Source: Bacteriovoracaceae bacterium (GTDB taxonomy: Bacteria > Bdellovibrionota > Bacteriovoracia > Bacteriovoracales > Bacteriovoracaceae). From it: 64,000 bases of DNA. Shown here piece by piece: positions 38,795 to 48,386 of the stretch. Position numbers and translations under genes: made by a program. Location of the stretch: positions 34,561 through 98,560 of the forward strand of contig JADHTQ010000010.1 in assembly GCA_016784965.1 (NCBI GenBank), written 5' to 3'. How positions within the stretch are numbered: position 1 is the first letter of the stretch; every line of letters starts with the position of its first letter. The notes beneath the pieces are model-generated. The model saw only the letters and a program-made list of their open reading frames with translations. It ran no database searches and was not told where the DNA came from.

Positions 38795-38992
38795 ATGAGT
38801 AAATGTAAATTTTGTGGCAAAGACATTACCTGGATGAAAGAGGATAAAAAATTCAGGGCCATAAATTCTGATGGGGAGTATCACTCTTGTGAAGAAATGC
38901 AACAATCTAAAAAAAGTATAAAGGTTATAAATCCTTCCTCTCTAAGCAAGGAAGAAATTGCTGAATATGAAAAAAAGATAAATTCAAAATAA
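38795..38992 (+). CDS. Small putative zinc-ribbon protein
   Basis: This 65-residue protein starts at the ATG at 38795, preceded by GAGGAA. It has CKFCGK near the start and HSCEEM near residue 34, so CxxC plus HxC could hold one metal. The rest is short, charged and helical. The family is unknown to me. It lies 19 bases upstream of the amino-acid-binding protein. Confidence 0.6.
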   Translation: MSKCKFCGKDITWMKEDKKFRAINSDGEYHSCEEMQQSKKSIKVINPSSLSKEEIAEYEKKINSK

Positions 38993-39011
38993 ATGATGAT
39001 AAAATGAGAAA

Positions 39012-39815
39012 ATGAGAAAGATCATTCTTGTTTTTATCACTGCCTTTTGCTGCTTAAATCAACAATCTATTTGTGAAGATACGATTAAGACCATCACTGG
39101 TAATAAGATTTTAAGAGTAGGCCTTGAAGTAGGGCATATACCTTTTTCAATGTTTAACAATCAAGGTCAAGCATTTGGTTTTGACATCGAACTTGCAAAG
39201 TTGATGGCAAAAAAATTAAAAGTAGGGTTAGAAATTATTAATACTCAGTGGAGCGGAATTATTCCAGGACTACTAGCATCTGAGTTTGATATTTCAATTG
39301 CTAGTATGTCGATAACCCCTGGTCGAAATATTTTAGTTAACTTTTCAAAACCTTATCTGATCAGTGGTCAGACCTTACTAATCAAAAGCTCTCTACAACA
39401 AAGTGTTTATTCATTTGCTGATTTAAATAGCAAAAAATACATTATTGGCTTTAAATCCTCATCAGAAGGAGAAAAGGCCGCAAAGAAGATGATAAATAAA
39501 GAGGTTCGCTATAAATCGTTTAAAACACTTATGGCGGGTGCAAATGAAGTAAGAAGTGGTAAAATCGATGCTTTCATTGCAGACCATTCATTTAATTCAT
39601 ATTTTGCACAAAAATATAGTGGAAAAGTCCATTTCCTGGCAAACACATTTACATATGCTCCACTGGCCATAGCTGTGAGAAAAGATGATCCCAATATTTT
39701 AAATTGGATCAACAACTTTTTAGATGCCATAAAAAAAAGCGGTGAGTTTAAAAAATTACACGACAGTTGGCTAGTGGATACTTCTTGGTCGGCTAGATTG
39801 CCTTTGGGTATGTAA
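39012..39815 (+). CDS. ABC transporter substrate-binding protein (SBP_bac_3, amino-acid type)
   Basis: This 267-residue protein has a signal peptide ending near QQSICED. LRVGLEVGHIPFSMFNNQGQ, then FGFDIELAKLMAKKL and IIPGLLASEFDISIASMSIT are typical of family 3 periplasmic solute-binding proteins for polar amino acids. No permease or ATPase gene is next to it, so it works with a transporter encoded elsewhere or as an orphan receptor. A strong terminator follows. Confidence 0.88.
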   Translation: MRKIILVFITAFCCLNQQSICEDTIKTITGNKILRVGLEVGHIPFSMFNNQGQAFGFDIELAKLMAKKLKVGLEIINTQWSGIIPGLLASEFDISIASMSITPGRNILVNFSKPYLISGQTLLIKSSLQQSVYSFADLNSKKYIIGFKSSSEGEKAAKKMINKEVRYKSFKTLMAGANEVRSGKIDAFIADHSFNSYFAQKYSGKVHFLANTFTYAPLAIAVRKDDPNILNWINNFLDAIKKSGEFKKLHDSWLVDTSWSARLPLGM

Positions 39816-39830
39816 ACGGATGTAAAATCA

Positions 39831-39867
39831 AAAAAAGGGCCCTCAAATTCTTAAGTGGCCCTTTTTT
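39831..39867 (+). terminator. Bidirectional rho-independent terminator
   Basis: GGGCC pairs with GGCCC around a 15-base loop. Six A lie on the left and six T on the right. It sits between the convergent amino-acid-binding protein gene and the large exported protein gene and can serve both. Confidence 0.85.
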
Positions 39868-39902
39868 CTTATGTATAATTGAGTCATTACCCAATAATCA
39901 GT

Positions 39903-42014
39903 CTAGTAATCTGGCTGTGCAACTTCTACCCTGCAGTCCTCGTCAATAGTTTTGCAAATTAGACCTTGGTAGTAATCATCTATATTTGCACTCATTGATC
40001 GTGGATCAAAGCTTTGATTATTTAATATGCCTCTTATATAATCAAACTCTTCGAATAAAACATCGTTTTCATCAACCTTATTAACATAAGTTACAGGTTT
40101 CATCTTCTTTGAAGATACTTCCAACTTAAGCTTAACGTTTTTTAGAACTTTATCTTCTGGGATCAATGATGATAAGTATCCAAGCCCGATATTTAAAAAG
40201 ACATCATTGTCCTTTAAGCCCTTAAGGGCAAAATGTTGTAAGTTTTTGGCCGTCTGAGAATCATCTTCTTTATTTAAAATAATTTTCAATTGCTTTATCA
40301 TTCCTTCATACTGATATTCAAACTTCATTTGCCAACGCTGTAATGGGTCTGGATCTACTATGTCCTCTGGAAGGCATGAATTGTAAGGGACACTTTCGTC
40401 GATACATTTCCACAAAGAAGGATCCCAAGGAGAAACATAAGTTAGCATATCTTTGTTTTTTTCTATAAATGCTTCTAAGCTTTCTCTAATTTGTTCTTCA
40501 TTCATGTGTTTAATGCTGTAGAGAGCTTCTCGGTTAAATCTAACTTGAAAGTAGGCCCTGGCATTTTTTCTCTTTTTTAAATTTTTCCAATCATTCCACT
40601 CAATGTTTTTTCTAAGTACTCTTGGTACAATTGATCTAAAGAGGTTGGCTGCTTGCTCTTGCTCGCTAGATCTAAAGATCTTATCTTTTAAATCATAACT
40701 AAATGCCATCTCTACAAATCTTTTAGTATTACCTTCTTTGTCTGTTCTAAATAGGGCAGAGTAAGTGCTTTTAACATCTTTTTCTGACCATGAAAAAAGT
40801 GCTGTGCTTCCAAAAGAGACATCAAGAGAGTCAAATTCGTAGTGCACAGTATTTCCGTCAACATCCTCTGATGCAATATTATGAACTGAAGCAGATGTGC
40901 CCTCTCTAAATTGTAGAAAATTGTTACCAAGCTTAAAGCTCGAAGTCTTTGATGTAGCATTATCTCTTCCTTTAAAGTTTAAGGAAATTCTTCTACGTGA
41001 TAATGGCTTGTTTTTATCTTCTTGTAAGATTCTTTCAGCAAAAGTGACATCTGCTAGTAGTTCAGCTTTGATTTTTTCATAATCAAAAAATGGATTCATC
41101 ATTTCCAATCGCTTGAACTTTAATGTAGAGGACAATATAGCATCATAAGCTTCCCGGGCATCTTCATTTTTTAAGTCAAAGATGTAATCGACCATAAACA
41201 GGTTGGACTTATTTCGACTAAGGCCAAATCTAGCTACATTAGTATCAAGTATTTTTAAAAGTTTTCGGTTGGCCTTGTCGACCAATTTGTTGGCATATTT
41301 ATTCCCGGCATCGTATTCAAAAATGTTAAATCCTAGATCTAAGGTGCCATTTATGCCTTTGCTTTTTTGCCTCAAGGCAATTAGCTTGACTCTAAGGTAG
41401 TCATTTTTCATTTTATAAACATCGACTCGAAATTTACCACTCCAAGCAAGACTGCCAGAGATACTTCCAGATAAAATGCCGTCAGTAAAGCCAACACCTT
41501 TTCCGATGCTGAGATTTAATGTCACTGGCATACTAACAAAAGTACCAGTTTCTAACTTTCGTGCCTTTTTGGCATTAATTGGTAAGTTCCAAACACTATA
41601 AGGTAGTGCTAAAAGTGCTTTTTTCTGTGAAGTAAACTGACGATGAAAAATTACTTGAGAATCATGTGAAATTCCAAATGATATTGGCAGCTTATTGTTA
41701 TTATCAAAAATTTCACCAGGATTTACACCCACGTTAAAGGTCAATTTATCAACTCTGGTGTATAGACCTCTACCAAAAAAATGCTCACCATCCATATCTA
41801 AATTTCTTGAACCACCGTAGGATGGGCGAACCTCATAGCGATAGTTAGATCCGAGCCTAACTCCATCGACGACTTCTTTATTGATGATTTTAACATTTTC
41901 GCCGATGTCTAAATTTACAATTTCTTCATGGATTTTGTTTTTGATGTTGATGGCACTTGCTTGAACAATTGGTAATAGAATACCTATAATCAGTACGATA
42001 GCCTTGTTTTTCAT
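39903..42014 (-). CDS. Large exported protein, unknown family
   Basis: I start this 703-residue protein at the ATG at 42014 because GGGAG is correctly spaced and a signal peptide (ending QASA) follows at once; the upstream 32 codons of the open frame have neither. The sequence is mixed alpha/beta with a few Cys only near the C-terminus (two CxxxxxC-like pairs), and no membrane helix after the signal. It is preceded by a gene for a small barrel-like protein, the same order seen with the metalloprotease. It is probably exported to the periplasm or surface. No motif is recognised. Confidence 0.6.
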   Translation of the reverse strand: MKNKAIVLIIGILLPIVQASAINIKNKIHEEIVNLDIGENVKIINKEVVDGVRLGSNYRYEVRPSYGGSRNLDMDGEHFFGRGLYTRVDKLTFNVGVNPGEIFDNNNKLPISFGISHDSQVIFHRQFTSQKKALLALPYSVWNLPINAKKARKLETGTFVSMPVTLNLSIGKGVGFTDGILSGSISGSLAWSGKFRVDVYKMKNDYLRVKLIALRQKSKGINGTLDLGFNIFEYDAGNKYANKLVDKANRKLLKILDTNVARFGLSRNKSNLFMVDYIFDLKNEDAREAYDAILSSTLKFKRLEMMNPFFDYEKIKAELLADVTFAERILQEDKNKPLSRRRISLNFKGRDNATSKTSSFKLGNNFLQFREGTSASVHNIASEDVDGNTVHYEFDSLDVSFGSTALFSWSEKDVKSTYSALFRTDKEGNTKRFVEMAFSYDLKDKIFRSSEQEQAANLFRSIVPRVLRKNIEWNDWKNLKKRKNARAYFQVRFNREALYSIKHMNEEQIRESLEAFIEKNKDMLTYVSPWDPSLWKCIDESVPYNSCLPEDIVDPDPLQRWQMKFEYQYEGMIKQLKIILNKEDDSQTAKNLQHFALKGLKDNDVFLNIGLGYLSSLIPEDKVLKNVKLKLEVSSKKMKPVTYVNKVDENDVLFEEFDYIRGILNNQSFDPRSMSANIDDYYQGLICKTIDEDCRVEVAQPDY

Positions 42015-42152
42015 AAATACTCCCGTTTGTTTAGGGTAAAATATTATAAATACGTCATGTGTGGAGACAGGGCATTGTATATCAGAAAAGGACGCGGCGC
42101 AACATCTCAATGATAAATATGTACATTTTACACAGAATATTAACTTAAGGTC

Positions 42153-42821
42153 TTAAAATTGCATAGAACCACTGCCTGCAACAATTGGAATATACTTATC
42201 TTGCTCAGCTTTGGGATAGTAGTGAACACCTAGGTGAAAATTTTTCAAGTAATGACTAATGCCGAAACCCCAAAGGGAGTATGTGGTGTCATAAGTTGCA
42301 CCAATTGCGACAGCATTATTGTCGCTATAGGCCCATGCCAGCTCTGAAGTTACTCGAGTTCCTAAAGTTAAACCTGAGCTGACCACACTACTATCGATGC
42401 CATCAACTTTTCTAAGTGCATACTCAAAACCATTTGTCCACGCGAGTTTATAAGTAATGGCCCAGCCAAACACAAGTCCCAAATTATACGAATTGACAGT
42501 GGCAAGTTTGCTGCCAGATAAGTCATCAAGGTTATACTTGGACCACCCAAAATTTGTGGCCAGGGCTAAATCCTCATCGCTGTATATAGCAATCTTGGCA
42601 TTTGCGTTGCCTATTGAATTTAAAAGCAAATGAAGATTGGTGCCAATTTGAATACTATCTGTCACTCCATAAGCCAGTGAAGTACCATAGGTAAACACAC
42701 CACTTGGTAGTGTGTATGGAGATGGTAGCGTATGGGTTATACCCAGCGCAGATCTGCCTGCATTGGCCGTATTTATAATTAACAAACTGGCAATGACCAA
42801 AAATTTAAACTTGTAGAACAT
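42153..42821 (-). CDS. Small outer-membrane barrel-like protein
   Basis: This 222-residue protein has a signal peptide ending NTANA. The mature protein alternates polar and hydrophobic residues in about eight strands, for example TYGTSLAYGVTDSIQIGTNL and NLGLVFGWAITYKLAW, and ends in GSGSMQF with a final Phe, typical of outer-membrane beta barrels. It is upstream of the large exported protein on the same strand, and the 138-base gap between them may hold a second promoter. Confidence 0.65.
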   Translation of the reverse strand: MFYKFKFLVIASLLIINTANAGRSALGITHTLPSPYTLPSGVFTYGTSLAYGVTDSIQIGTNLHLLLNSIGNANAKIAIYSDEDLALATNFGWSKYNLDDLSGSKLATVNSYNLGLVFGWAITYKLAWTNGFEYALRKVDGIDSSVVSSGLTLGTRVTSELAWAYSDNNAVAIGATYDTTYSLWGFGISHYLKNFHLGVHYYPKAEQDKYIPIVAGSGSMQF

Positions 42822-42891
42822 GGGGCACCTCTTCTTTATTATAAGATAATGGATAAATTTGTATTATGAACATTTTGTAATATTATATAGT

Positions 42892-43566
42892 ATGTTTTTA
42901 GATAATAATAGAAATGACCTATTTTGGGGCTGCACAGAAAAAAAGGATTATAAAAGTTCAAATCACTTAATGAATGTTGAACTTTTTATGGCCCAAAATG
43001 GTCATTTGTTTGAGAGTATTCATATAGCATCTCAAGTTCATGACAACAAAGTATTTGTGGTAGGTCAAAAGGGTGTTCCTGATGACTTCAAAGAAGATGC
43101 TTTAGTAACCAATCAGAAAAATATAGCAATTGTGGTACGAACTGCTGACTGTCTACCAATTTTGCTCTATGAGGCACGTAAAAAAATTATCGCCGTCATC
43201 CATAGTGGGTGGAGGGGTACAAAAAAAGATATTGTAACAAATACCATAGTAAAGATGCAGGATGCATTTAATGCAAAGGCTCAAGACATGATTGCTCTGC
43301 TTGGGCCATCTATTGGATCTTGTTGCTATCAAGTAGGTGATGAAGTTGCTTGTAATTTCAAAGAGGTAAAGGGGGCCATTACAATTAAAGGTAGTTCAAA
43401 ATACCTTGACCTCTCTGTTGTGGTGAAAAACTCCTTGCACAATAATGGTGTTTTACAAATAGAAAAAATAGAATCTTGTACCTGTTGTAATCCAGATCAA
43501 TATTTTTCCTACCGTCGTGATAAATTGATTCAGGGTTACCAGTATTCAATCATGATGCTCTGTTGA
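42892..43566 (+). CDS. pgeF: PgeF/YfiH family (peptidoglycan editing factor, laccase domain)
   Basis: This protein is 224 residues from the ATG at 42892; a TTG at 42859 is another possible start, and neither has a clear ribosome binding site. TADCLPILLYE, VIHSGWRGT, LLGPSIGSCCYQVG and ESCTCCNPDQYFSYRRD are the family's conserved blocks, holding the Zn-binding His and Cys residues. In other bacteria this protein removes mis-inserted L-Ser from peptidoglycan precursors, and purified members also act on purine nucleosides. The family call is secure; the exact activity here is inferred. Confidence 0.88.
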   Translation: MFLDNNRNDLFWGCTEKKDYKSSNHLMNVELFMAQNGHLFESIHIASQVHDNKVFVVGQKGVPDDFKEDALVTNQKNIAIVVRTADCLPILLYEARKKIIAVIHSGWRGTKKDIVTNTIVKMQDAFNAKAQDMIALLGPSIGSCCYQVGDEVACNFKEVKGAITIKGSSKYLDLSVVVKNSLHNNGVLQIEKIESCTCCNPDQYFSYRRDKLIQGYQYSIMMLC

Positions 43567-43678
43567 TGAGCAGATTTTTTAGCCTTTTAAAACAAATAGT
43601 TAGGACTTAGAATTTAAATACTACAATTATAGTGTCTTGCTCTTTACTTACAAAAATACCAAACGATAAGGATGCGTT

Positions 43679-43918
43679 ATGAGTAATTTTTCACATCTAG
43701 CAGTAAATGATAATGGCTTTTTATTTGATCCCACCTCAGGACAAAGCTTCACACTAAATACCATGGCCCAAGAAGTGATGAGTGCTATGAAAGAAGGAAA
43801 AGATGTAGATCAAATAGCAAGAGAGCTCTCACATAGTTATGAGGTGTCCTATGAGTCTGCATATGAAGATGTTTTAGAGTTTGGTACTAAGTTAAAACTA
43901 TACGGGTTGAGTTTATAA
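43679..43918 (+). CDS. PqqD-like (RRE-type) small protein
   Basis: The protein is 79 residues long, with AAGGAT before the ATG. LAVNDNGFLFDPTSGQSFTLN, then a helix and DVDQIARELSHSYEVS followed by VLEFGTKLKLYGL, follow the PqqD fold, which binds leader peptides in RiPP pathways but also occurs in other small-molecule clusters. Its stop shares one base with the start of the ATP-grasp gene, so the two are translationally coupled. It begins the six-gene cluster up to 50255. Confidence 0.8.
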   Translation: MSNFSHLAVNDNGFLFDPTSGQSFTLNTMAQEVMSAMKEGKDVDQIARELSHSYEVSYESAYEDVLEFGTKLKLYGLSL

Positions 43919-44946
43919 TGAAAGTGGGGATAACGGGCATTAATGGTACTGATAACCCAGGTCCAGGATTTGCCATAGCAAGAAGTTTAAAAGAAGCAGA
44001 TCCAACCTGTGAAATTATTGGTCTAAGTTATGATATTAATGACCCTGGCAATTACATGGATTTTATTATTGATAAAAGTAGTACATTGCCCTATCCAAGT
44101 AAAGGTGCGCAAATATATTTTGATAAATTGTATGAAATAAAAAAACAATTTGGACTAGATTACATCATTCCAAACCTAGATGCAGAGCTGCCCTTGTATA
44201 TTAAATATCAACAAGAATTAAAAGATAAGGGGATTGACTCGTTTTTACCAAGCAAGGAAACATTTGAGTTACGAGATAAGGAGAGGTTATTAAAGGTTGC
44301 ACAGAAACTAGGCATCAAATATCCCAAGTCGGCATGTGTGGCTAATGAGGCAGCCTTGCAAGAAACTATTCAAAAAGACTTCGAATTTCCGTTAGTCATC
44401 AAAGGGCGCTATTACAAAGCATACGTAGTAAGAACTATGGCTGATGCACTTAGGCGTTATTATGAGATAGTTGCAGAATGGGGTACACCCATAATTGTAC
44501 AAGAGTTTGTGACAGGAGATGAGTTTAATGTTGTCGGCATAGGTGATGGCCATGGCAAATCGCTTGGAATGGTCGGCATTAAAAAATTGACGACAACATC
44601 TATCGGAAAGATTGTAAATGGTGTAACCATCAAAAATGAACCGATGATCAATACTGCTTCACAAATTGTGGAACAGTTTAAGTGGCGTGGGCCATTTGAG
44701 CTAGAGTGTATTGTAAACCAAAATGATGTATATCTAATTGAGATTAATCCAAGGTTTCCTGCTTGGACTTGGTTTGCTACCGCCGTTGGAGTTAATTTAC
44801 CAGAGCGCCTTATCAAGTATTTACAGGGTGAGAGAGTTGAGTACAAGTTGGACTATCCAACCGGCAAATTGTTTGTGCGCTATACGTATGAGTTGGTTAC
44901 AGACATTGAAAAGTATAGCCAGTTAGCAATGCAAAAGGAAATATAA
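43918..44946 (+). CDS. ATP-grasp carboxylate-amine ligase
   Basis: The protein is 342 residues long. The N-terminal Rossmann-like part starts VGITGINGTDNPGPGFAIAR. The ATP-grasp core has FPLVIKGRYYKAYVV, VQEFVTGDEFNVVG and, near the end, ELECIVNQNDVYLIEINPRF with the Mg-binding Glu and Asn. Enzymes of this type join a carboxylate to an amine via an acyl phosphate. The substrate cannot be read from sequence. It sits between the PqqD-like gene (1-base overlap) and the decarboxylase-like gene (1-base gap). Confidence 0.85.
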   Translation: MKVGITGINGTDNPGPGFAIARSLKEADPTCEIIGLSYDINDPGNYMDFIIDKSSTLPYPSKGAQIYFDKLYEIKKQFGLDYIIPNLDAELPLYIKYQQELKDKGIDSFLPSKETFELRDKERLLKVAQKLGIKYPKSACVANEAALQETIQKDFEFPLVIKGRYYKAYVVRTMADALRRYYEIVAEWGTPIIVQEFVTGDEFNVVGIGDGHGKSLGMVGIKKLTTTSIGKIVNGVTIKNEPMINTASQIVEQFKWRGPFELECIVNQNDVYLIEINPRFPAWTWFATAVGVNLPERLIKYLQGERVEYKLDYPTGKLFVRYTYELVTDIEKYSQLAMQKEI

Positions 44947-44947
44947 A

Positions 44948-46303
44948 ATGAAAAAAAAGAAGTATGAAAGACCAGTAATTCAAAAGATAGAAAATAATTA
45001 TTATGTAAAACATGGAGTGAGTGCCAGGGGATATCAGAAGAAGCGCGAGAGTATTGATAATGTAAAGATTGCTGATATTGTGAAAAAGTTTGGATCACCG
45101 GTATTTGTATTTTCAGAAAAAGCGATAAGAGAAAAATTTAAAAAGGCACAAGCTGCTTTTAAGAGTAGATATCCAAATTTCCAATTTGGATGGAGTTATA
45201 AAACAAACTATCTAAAAGGAATCTGTTCTATCTTTCATCAAGAAGGGGCCATCGCAGAGGTAGTCTCTGATTTTGAATATGATAAAGCGCGTGCTTTGGG
45301 GATAAAAGGCGAAAATATTATTTATAATGGTCCATATAAATCCATGGAGTCACTAACCCTTGCTGCATCTGAAAATGCCAAGATTCACATTGATAATTTC
45401 GATGAAATAAATGACTTGGAAAAAGTAGCTTCGAAGTTAGATAAAAAAATTCCGGTTACTATCAGGATAAATATGAATACGGGGATCTACCCTCAGTGGA
45501 GCAGGTTTGGTTTTAATTTGGAGTCAGGCCAAGCAATTAACGCAGTTAAAAGAATTATTGCGGGACAAAAGTTACTATTAAATGGGCTACACACCCATAT
45601 CGGTACATTTATTTTGGATCCAAAAGCTTACGGTGTTGCGGCCAGTAAGATGCTTGGGTTTATGGATGAAATTGAAAATGAATTTGGACTTGATATTGAG
45701 TATATCGATTTAGGTGGCGGATTTGCCTCTTTAAGTCATTTAAAGGGAGTTTACCAGCCTCCAGAGATAGCAGTCCCAAGTATAGAAGAGTATGCGGATG
45801 AAATCACAAGGCCGTTTATAAACAATAAAAAAAGGCCGCGCCTTATTTTAGAAACTGGGCGGCACCTCATTGATGAAGCCGGATATTTAATTTCTACAAT
45901 AGTTGGCCAAAAACTGTTATGTGATGGCAGGCGATCATATATCGTCGATGCAGGCGTTAACTTTTTATATACTGCCACCTGGTATACCTACAACTTGGAG
46001 TTAGAAAAAGATACTGATGGTATCACAGAGCCCTCACTCATTAACGGTCCTTTGTGTATGAACATAGATGTTATTAATGAGAGCATCATGCTGCCACGAT
46101 TGGAGAGGGGGGACAGGATTGTTTTTTCCCCGGTTGGGGCATATAACGTTACACAGTGGATGCAGTTTATTAGATATAGACCTAAAATTGCATTGATTGG
46201 GATAAATGGGGAGATGGAACTGTTAAGAGAAAAAGAAAAACTAGCAGATGTTGAATCGTGTGAAAGACTTCCCCAGAGGCTTAAGTTTAGTGATGAAAGT
46301 TGA
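44948..46303 (+). CDS. PLP-dependent decarboxylase of the diaminopimelate/ornithine (fold III) type
   Basis: This 451-residue protein has the PLP Lys in WSYKTNYL, HTHIGTF, YIDLGGGFAS, LETGRHLIDEAGYLIS (phosphate and substrate loop) and VDAGVNFLYT. This matches LysA-type fold III enzymes that decarboxylate a D-centre of a diamino acid, though the ligands for the substrate's second carboxylate are not obvious. An N-terminal 35-residue basic extension precedes the domain. Given its place next to an ATP-grasp ligase and a PqqD-like protein, it is probably part of a specialised pathway and not the housekeeping lysA. Confidence 0.83.
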   Translation: MKKKKYERPVIQKIENNYYVKHGVSARGYQKKRESIDNVKIADIVKKFGSPVFVFSEKAIREKFKKAQAAFKSRYPNFQFGWSYKTNYLKGICSIFHQEGAIAEVVSDFEYDKARALGIKGENIIYNGPYKSMESLTLAASENAKIHIDNFDEINDLEKVASKLDKKIPVTIRINMNTGIYPQWSRFGFNLESGQAINAVKRIIAGQKLLLNGLHTHIGTFILDPKAYGVAASKMLGFMDEIENEFGLDIEYIDLGGGFASLSHLKGVYQPPEIAVPSIEEYADEITRPFINNKKRPRLILETGRHLIDEAGYLISTIVGQKLLCDGRRSYIVDAGVNFLYTATWYTYNLELEKDTDGITEPSLINGPLCMNIDVINESIMLPRLERGDRIVFSPVGAYNVTQWMQFIRYRPKIALIGINGEMELLREKEKLADVESCERLPQRLKFSDES

Positions 46304-48386
46304 TATTGACCCAAAAGTAAAGGGCTACGTTCAATCATTTTTTAATAGCTATGCAGAAATATTCTTTGTTAAAAATTACTATGTTGGGATGGTCATTTTT
46401 GCAGTGACTTTTTTAAATTTAAATGTGGGGATTGCGGGCGCAATTTCTTTGTTTTCAGTTTTTATATTTACAAAATTATTAGATATGAAGGATGACTATT
46501 TATATAGCAGCTTCTATTTATACAACCCACTACTGGTTGGTATGTCTATTGGCTACTTGTTTAGAATAGATCCAGTGGTTGTCTTTTTTATTGTTATCGC
46601 TGCAATCTTTACATTTATGGTGACAATGTTTTTAAATGTCTTTTTTAGTAGATATGAAATGCCCATATTGTCGTTACCTTTTTCGATGATTAGCTCTCTG
46701 GTATATTTAGCATCGTATCGTTACTCAAACCTGTATGCCTTGGGGCAATATAAAGATGATTATGGAAAAGTGGTATTTGAATGGATGCCTGATTTTATCA
46801 ATTTCTTTTTAAAGTCGGTAAGTACAATCATATTTATGCCCAGTGAAATTGCCGGAGCATTGATAGCTGCGATTATCTTTTTTCGCTCTAGGATCATGTT
46901 TTTTACTATGGTGTTTGGGTTTGCCATGGGCGTGTGGATTGAATCATTGCTGCTTGGAAACTATGATGTCGCCCTAAGAAATGGTTACAATTTCAACTAT
47001 ATTTTAGTAACAGCTGCCTTGGTAACGGTTTTTTTGGTACCCACTGTTAGGTCCTTCATTCATGGAACAATTGCAGTAGCAATAACAGTCATCTTGGTGC
47101 ATACCTTTCAAAATTTATGGTTTGTGTTTAAAATACCAGTTTTTGCACTACCGTTTAATATTGTTGTAATTATTTTTGTGTTAGTTTTTTCAATTATTCG
47201 CTTTAAATATTTTGTGAATCAAAGATCAAGAATTAGAGGGGATACTCCTGAAGAGCGGCTAGATAGTTTTTTTTCAAGGCTTTTTCGCTTTAAATTTAAC
47301 GAAGTAAATATCGCTTTGCCTTTTTATGAAAAGTGGAAAGTGTTTCAAGGGTTTTATGGAGAGTGGACCCATAAAGGTAAATGGTCATATGCATATGATT
47401 TTGTAGTTAGTGATGAGTGCGGGAGCAATTTTAAAAATAGTGGTACGGATCTTAGTGATTATTACTGCTTCGGCAAACCGGTGTTGGCGCCAGTAAATGG
47501 TACTGTTGTGGCAGTGTGTGATACACTTGTCGATAATCAAATAGGTATTGTTGACGAGGTAAACAATTGGGGCAATTATGTGGTTATTTACTGCGGTACT
47601 ATTTATGTTGTTTTAGCTCACTTCGCCCAATCGTCGCTAATGGTTAAAAATGGTGATTATGTAAAAGTAGGGAAGGTTATTGGCAAATGTGGCAACAGCG
47701 GTTATTCACCAGAGCCCCACATCCATATCCAAGTACAACTGTCTGGCTTTTTGGGAGATCAAACCATTCCGTTTAATTTTATCATTCATACAAAAGACTC
47801 AAAGCTTATAAAATACTCCACTCCTGCAGTTAATGAACAGGTTGAAGCAGTTAAGATTAGTGAGCACGTAAAGACACAATTATCATTTACTCTAAACACA
47901 AAGTATAACTTCAATATATTTGAAAATGGTGTCAAAACCGATGAGTTGTATCTAGATGTTAGAATGGAGAGAAGTAGTGGTAGCTTCTACCTGAGTGATG
48001 GGAAAAATAAACTCTATTTTCACAAAGAATATCCATTTTTTTACTTTTATGATTTTAAGGGAAAGTCTTTTAGCTATCTTAGACATTTCTTTGCAGCAAT
48101 GCCCTCACTACCACTTTTTTTCATAGATAAACTGTCCTTTGAAGAATACTTGCCAGAAAAGATCACGTACTCAAAATGGCAAAGACCTCTGGTGAGTGTC
48201 TTGTCAATCTTTGCCTATAAGCTAGTACAAAGAAAGGGGCAGTTTAAAATGGGAGAAATTCCCTATAGTATTAGTGGCGATGTGCCCTTTGATGGTATAA
48301 TGACAAAAACAAAGGTTGTATTAGATAATTCAAATGGTCCCCTACTGGTAGAAGTGGGATCAGTTAGATTTGAGAGGATAATATAA
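46293..48386 (+). CDS. Urea-transporter-like channel fused to an M23 peptidase domain
   Basis: This protein is 697 residues from the ATG at 46293, which overlaps the previous stop by 11 bases; an ATG 45 bases earlier is also open. Residues about 20-310 are ten or more membrane helices resembling the bacterial urea transporter (UT) fold, with FYLYNPLLVGMSIGYLF. Residues about 340-480 are an M23/LytM-like domain with THKGKWSYAYDF, FGKPVLAPVNGTVVAV, VLAHFAQ and PHIHIQV. The last has the HxH pair; the first metal His is displaced as in a known M23 subgroup. The final 200 residues are beta-rich. Channel plus peptidoglycan-binding domain is a plausible reading; activity is unproven. Confidence 0.78.
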   Translation: MKVDIDPKVKGYVQSFFNSYAEIFFVKNYYVGMVIFAVTFLNLNVGIAGAISLFSVFIFTKLLDMKDDYLYSSFYLYNPLLVGMSIGYLFRIDPVVVFFIVIAAIFTFMVTMFLNVFFSRYEMPILSLPFSMISSLVYLASYRYSNLYALGQYKDDYGKVVFEWMPDFINFFLKSVSTIIFMPSEIAGALIAAIIFFRSRIMFFTMVFGFAMGVWIESLLLGNYDVALRNGYNFNYILVTAALVTVFLVPTVRSFIHGTIAVAITVILVHTFQNLWFVFKIPVFALPFNIVVIIFVLVFSIIRFKYFVNQRSRIRGDTPEERLDSFFSRLFRFKFNEVNIALPFYEKWKVFQGFYGEWTHKGKWSYAYDFVVSDECGSNFKNSGTDLSDYYCFGKPVLAPVNGTVVAVCDTLVDNQIGIVDEVNNWGNYVVIYCGTIYVVLAHFAQSSLMVKNGDYVKVGKVIGKCGNSGYSPEPHIHIQVQLSGFLGDQTIPFNFIIHTKDSKLIKYSTPAVNEQVEAVKISEHVKTQLSFTLNTKYNFNIFENGVKTDELYLDVRMERSSGSFYLSDGKNKLYFHKEYPFFYFYDFKGKSFSYLRHFFAAMPSLPLFFIDKLSFEEYLPEKITYSKWQRPLVSVLSIFAYKLVQRKGQFKMGEIPYSISGDVPFDGIMTKTKVVLDNSNGPLLVEVGSVRFERII

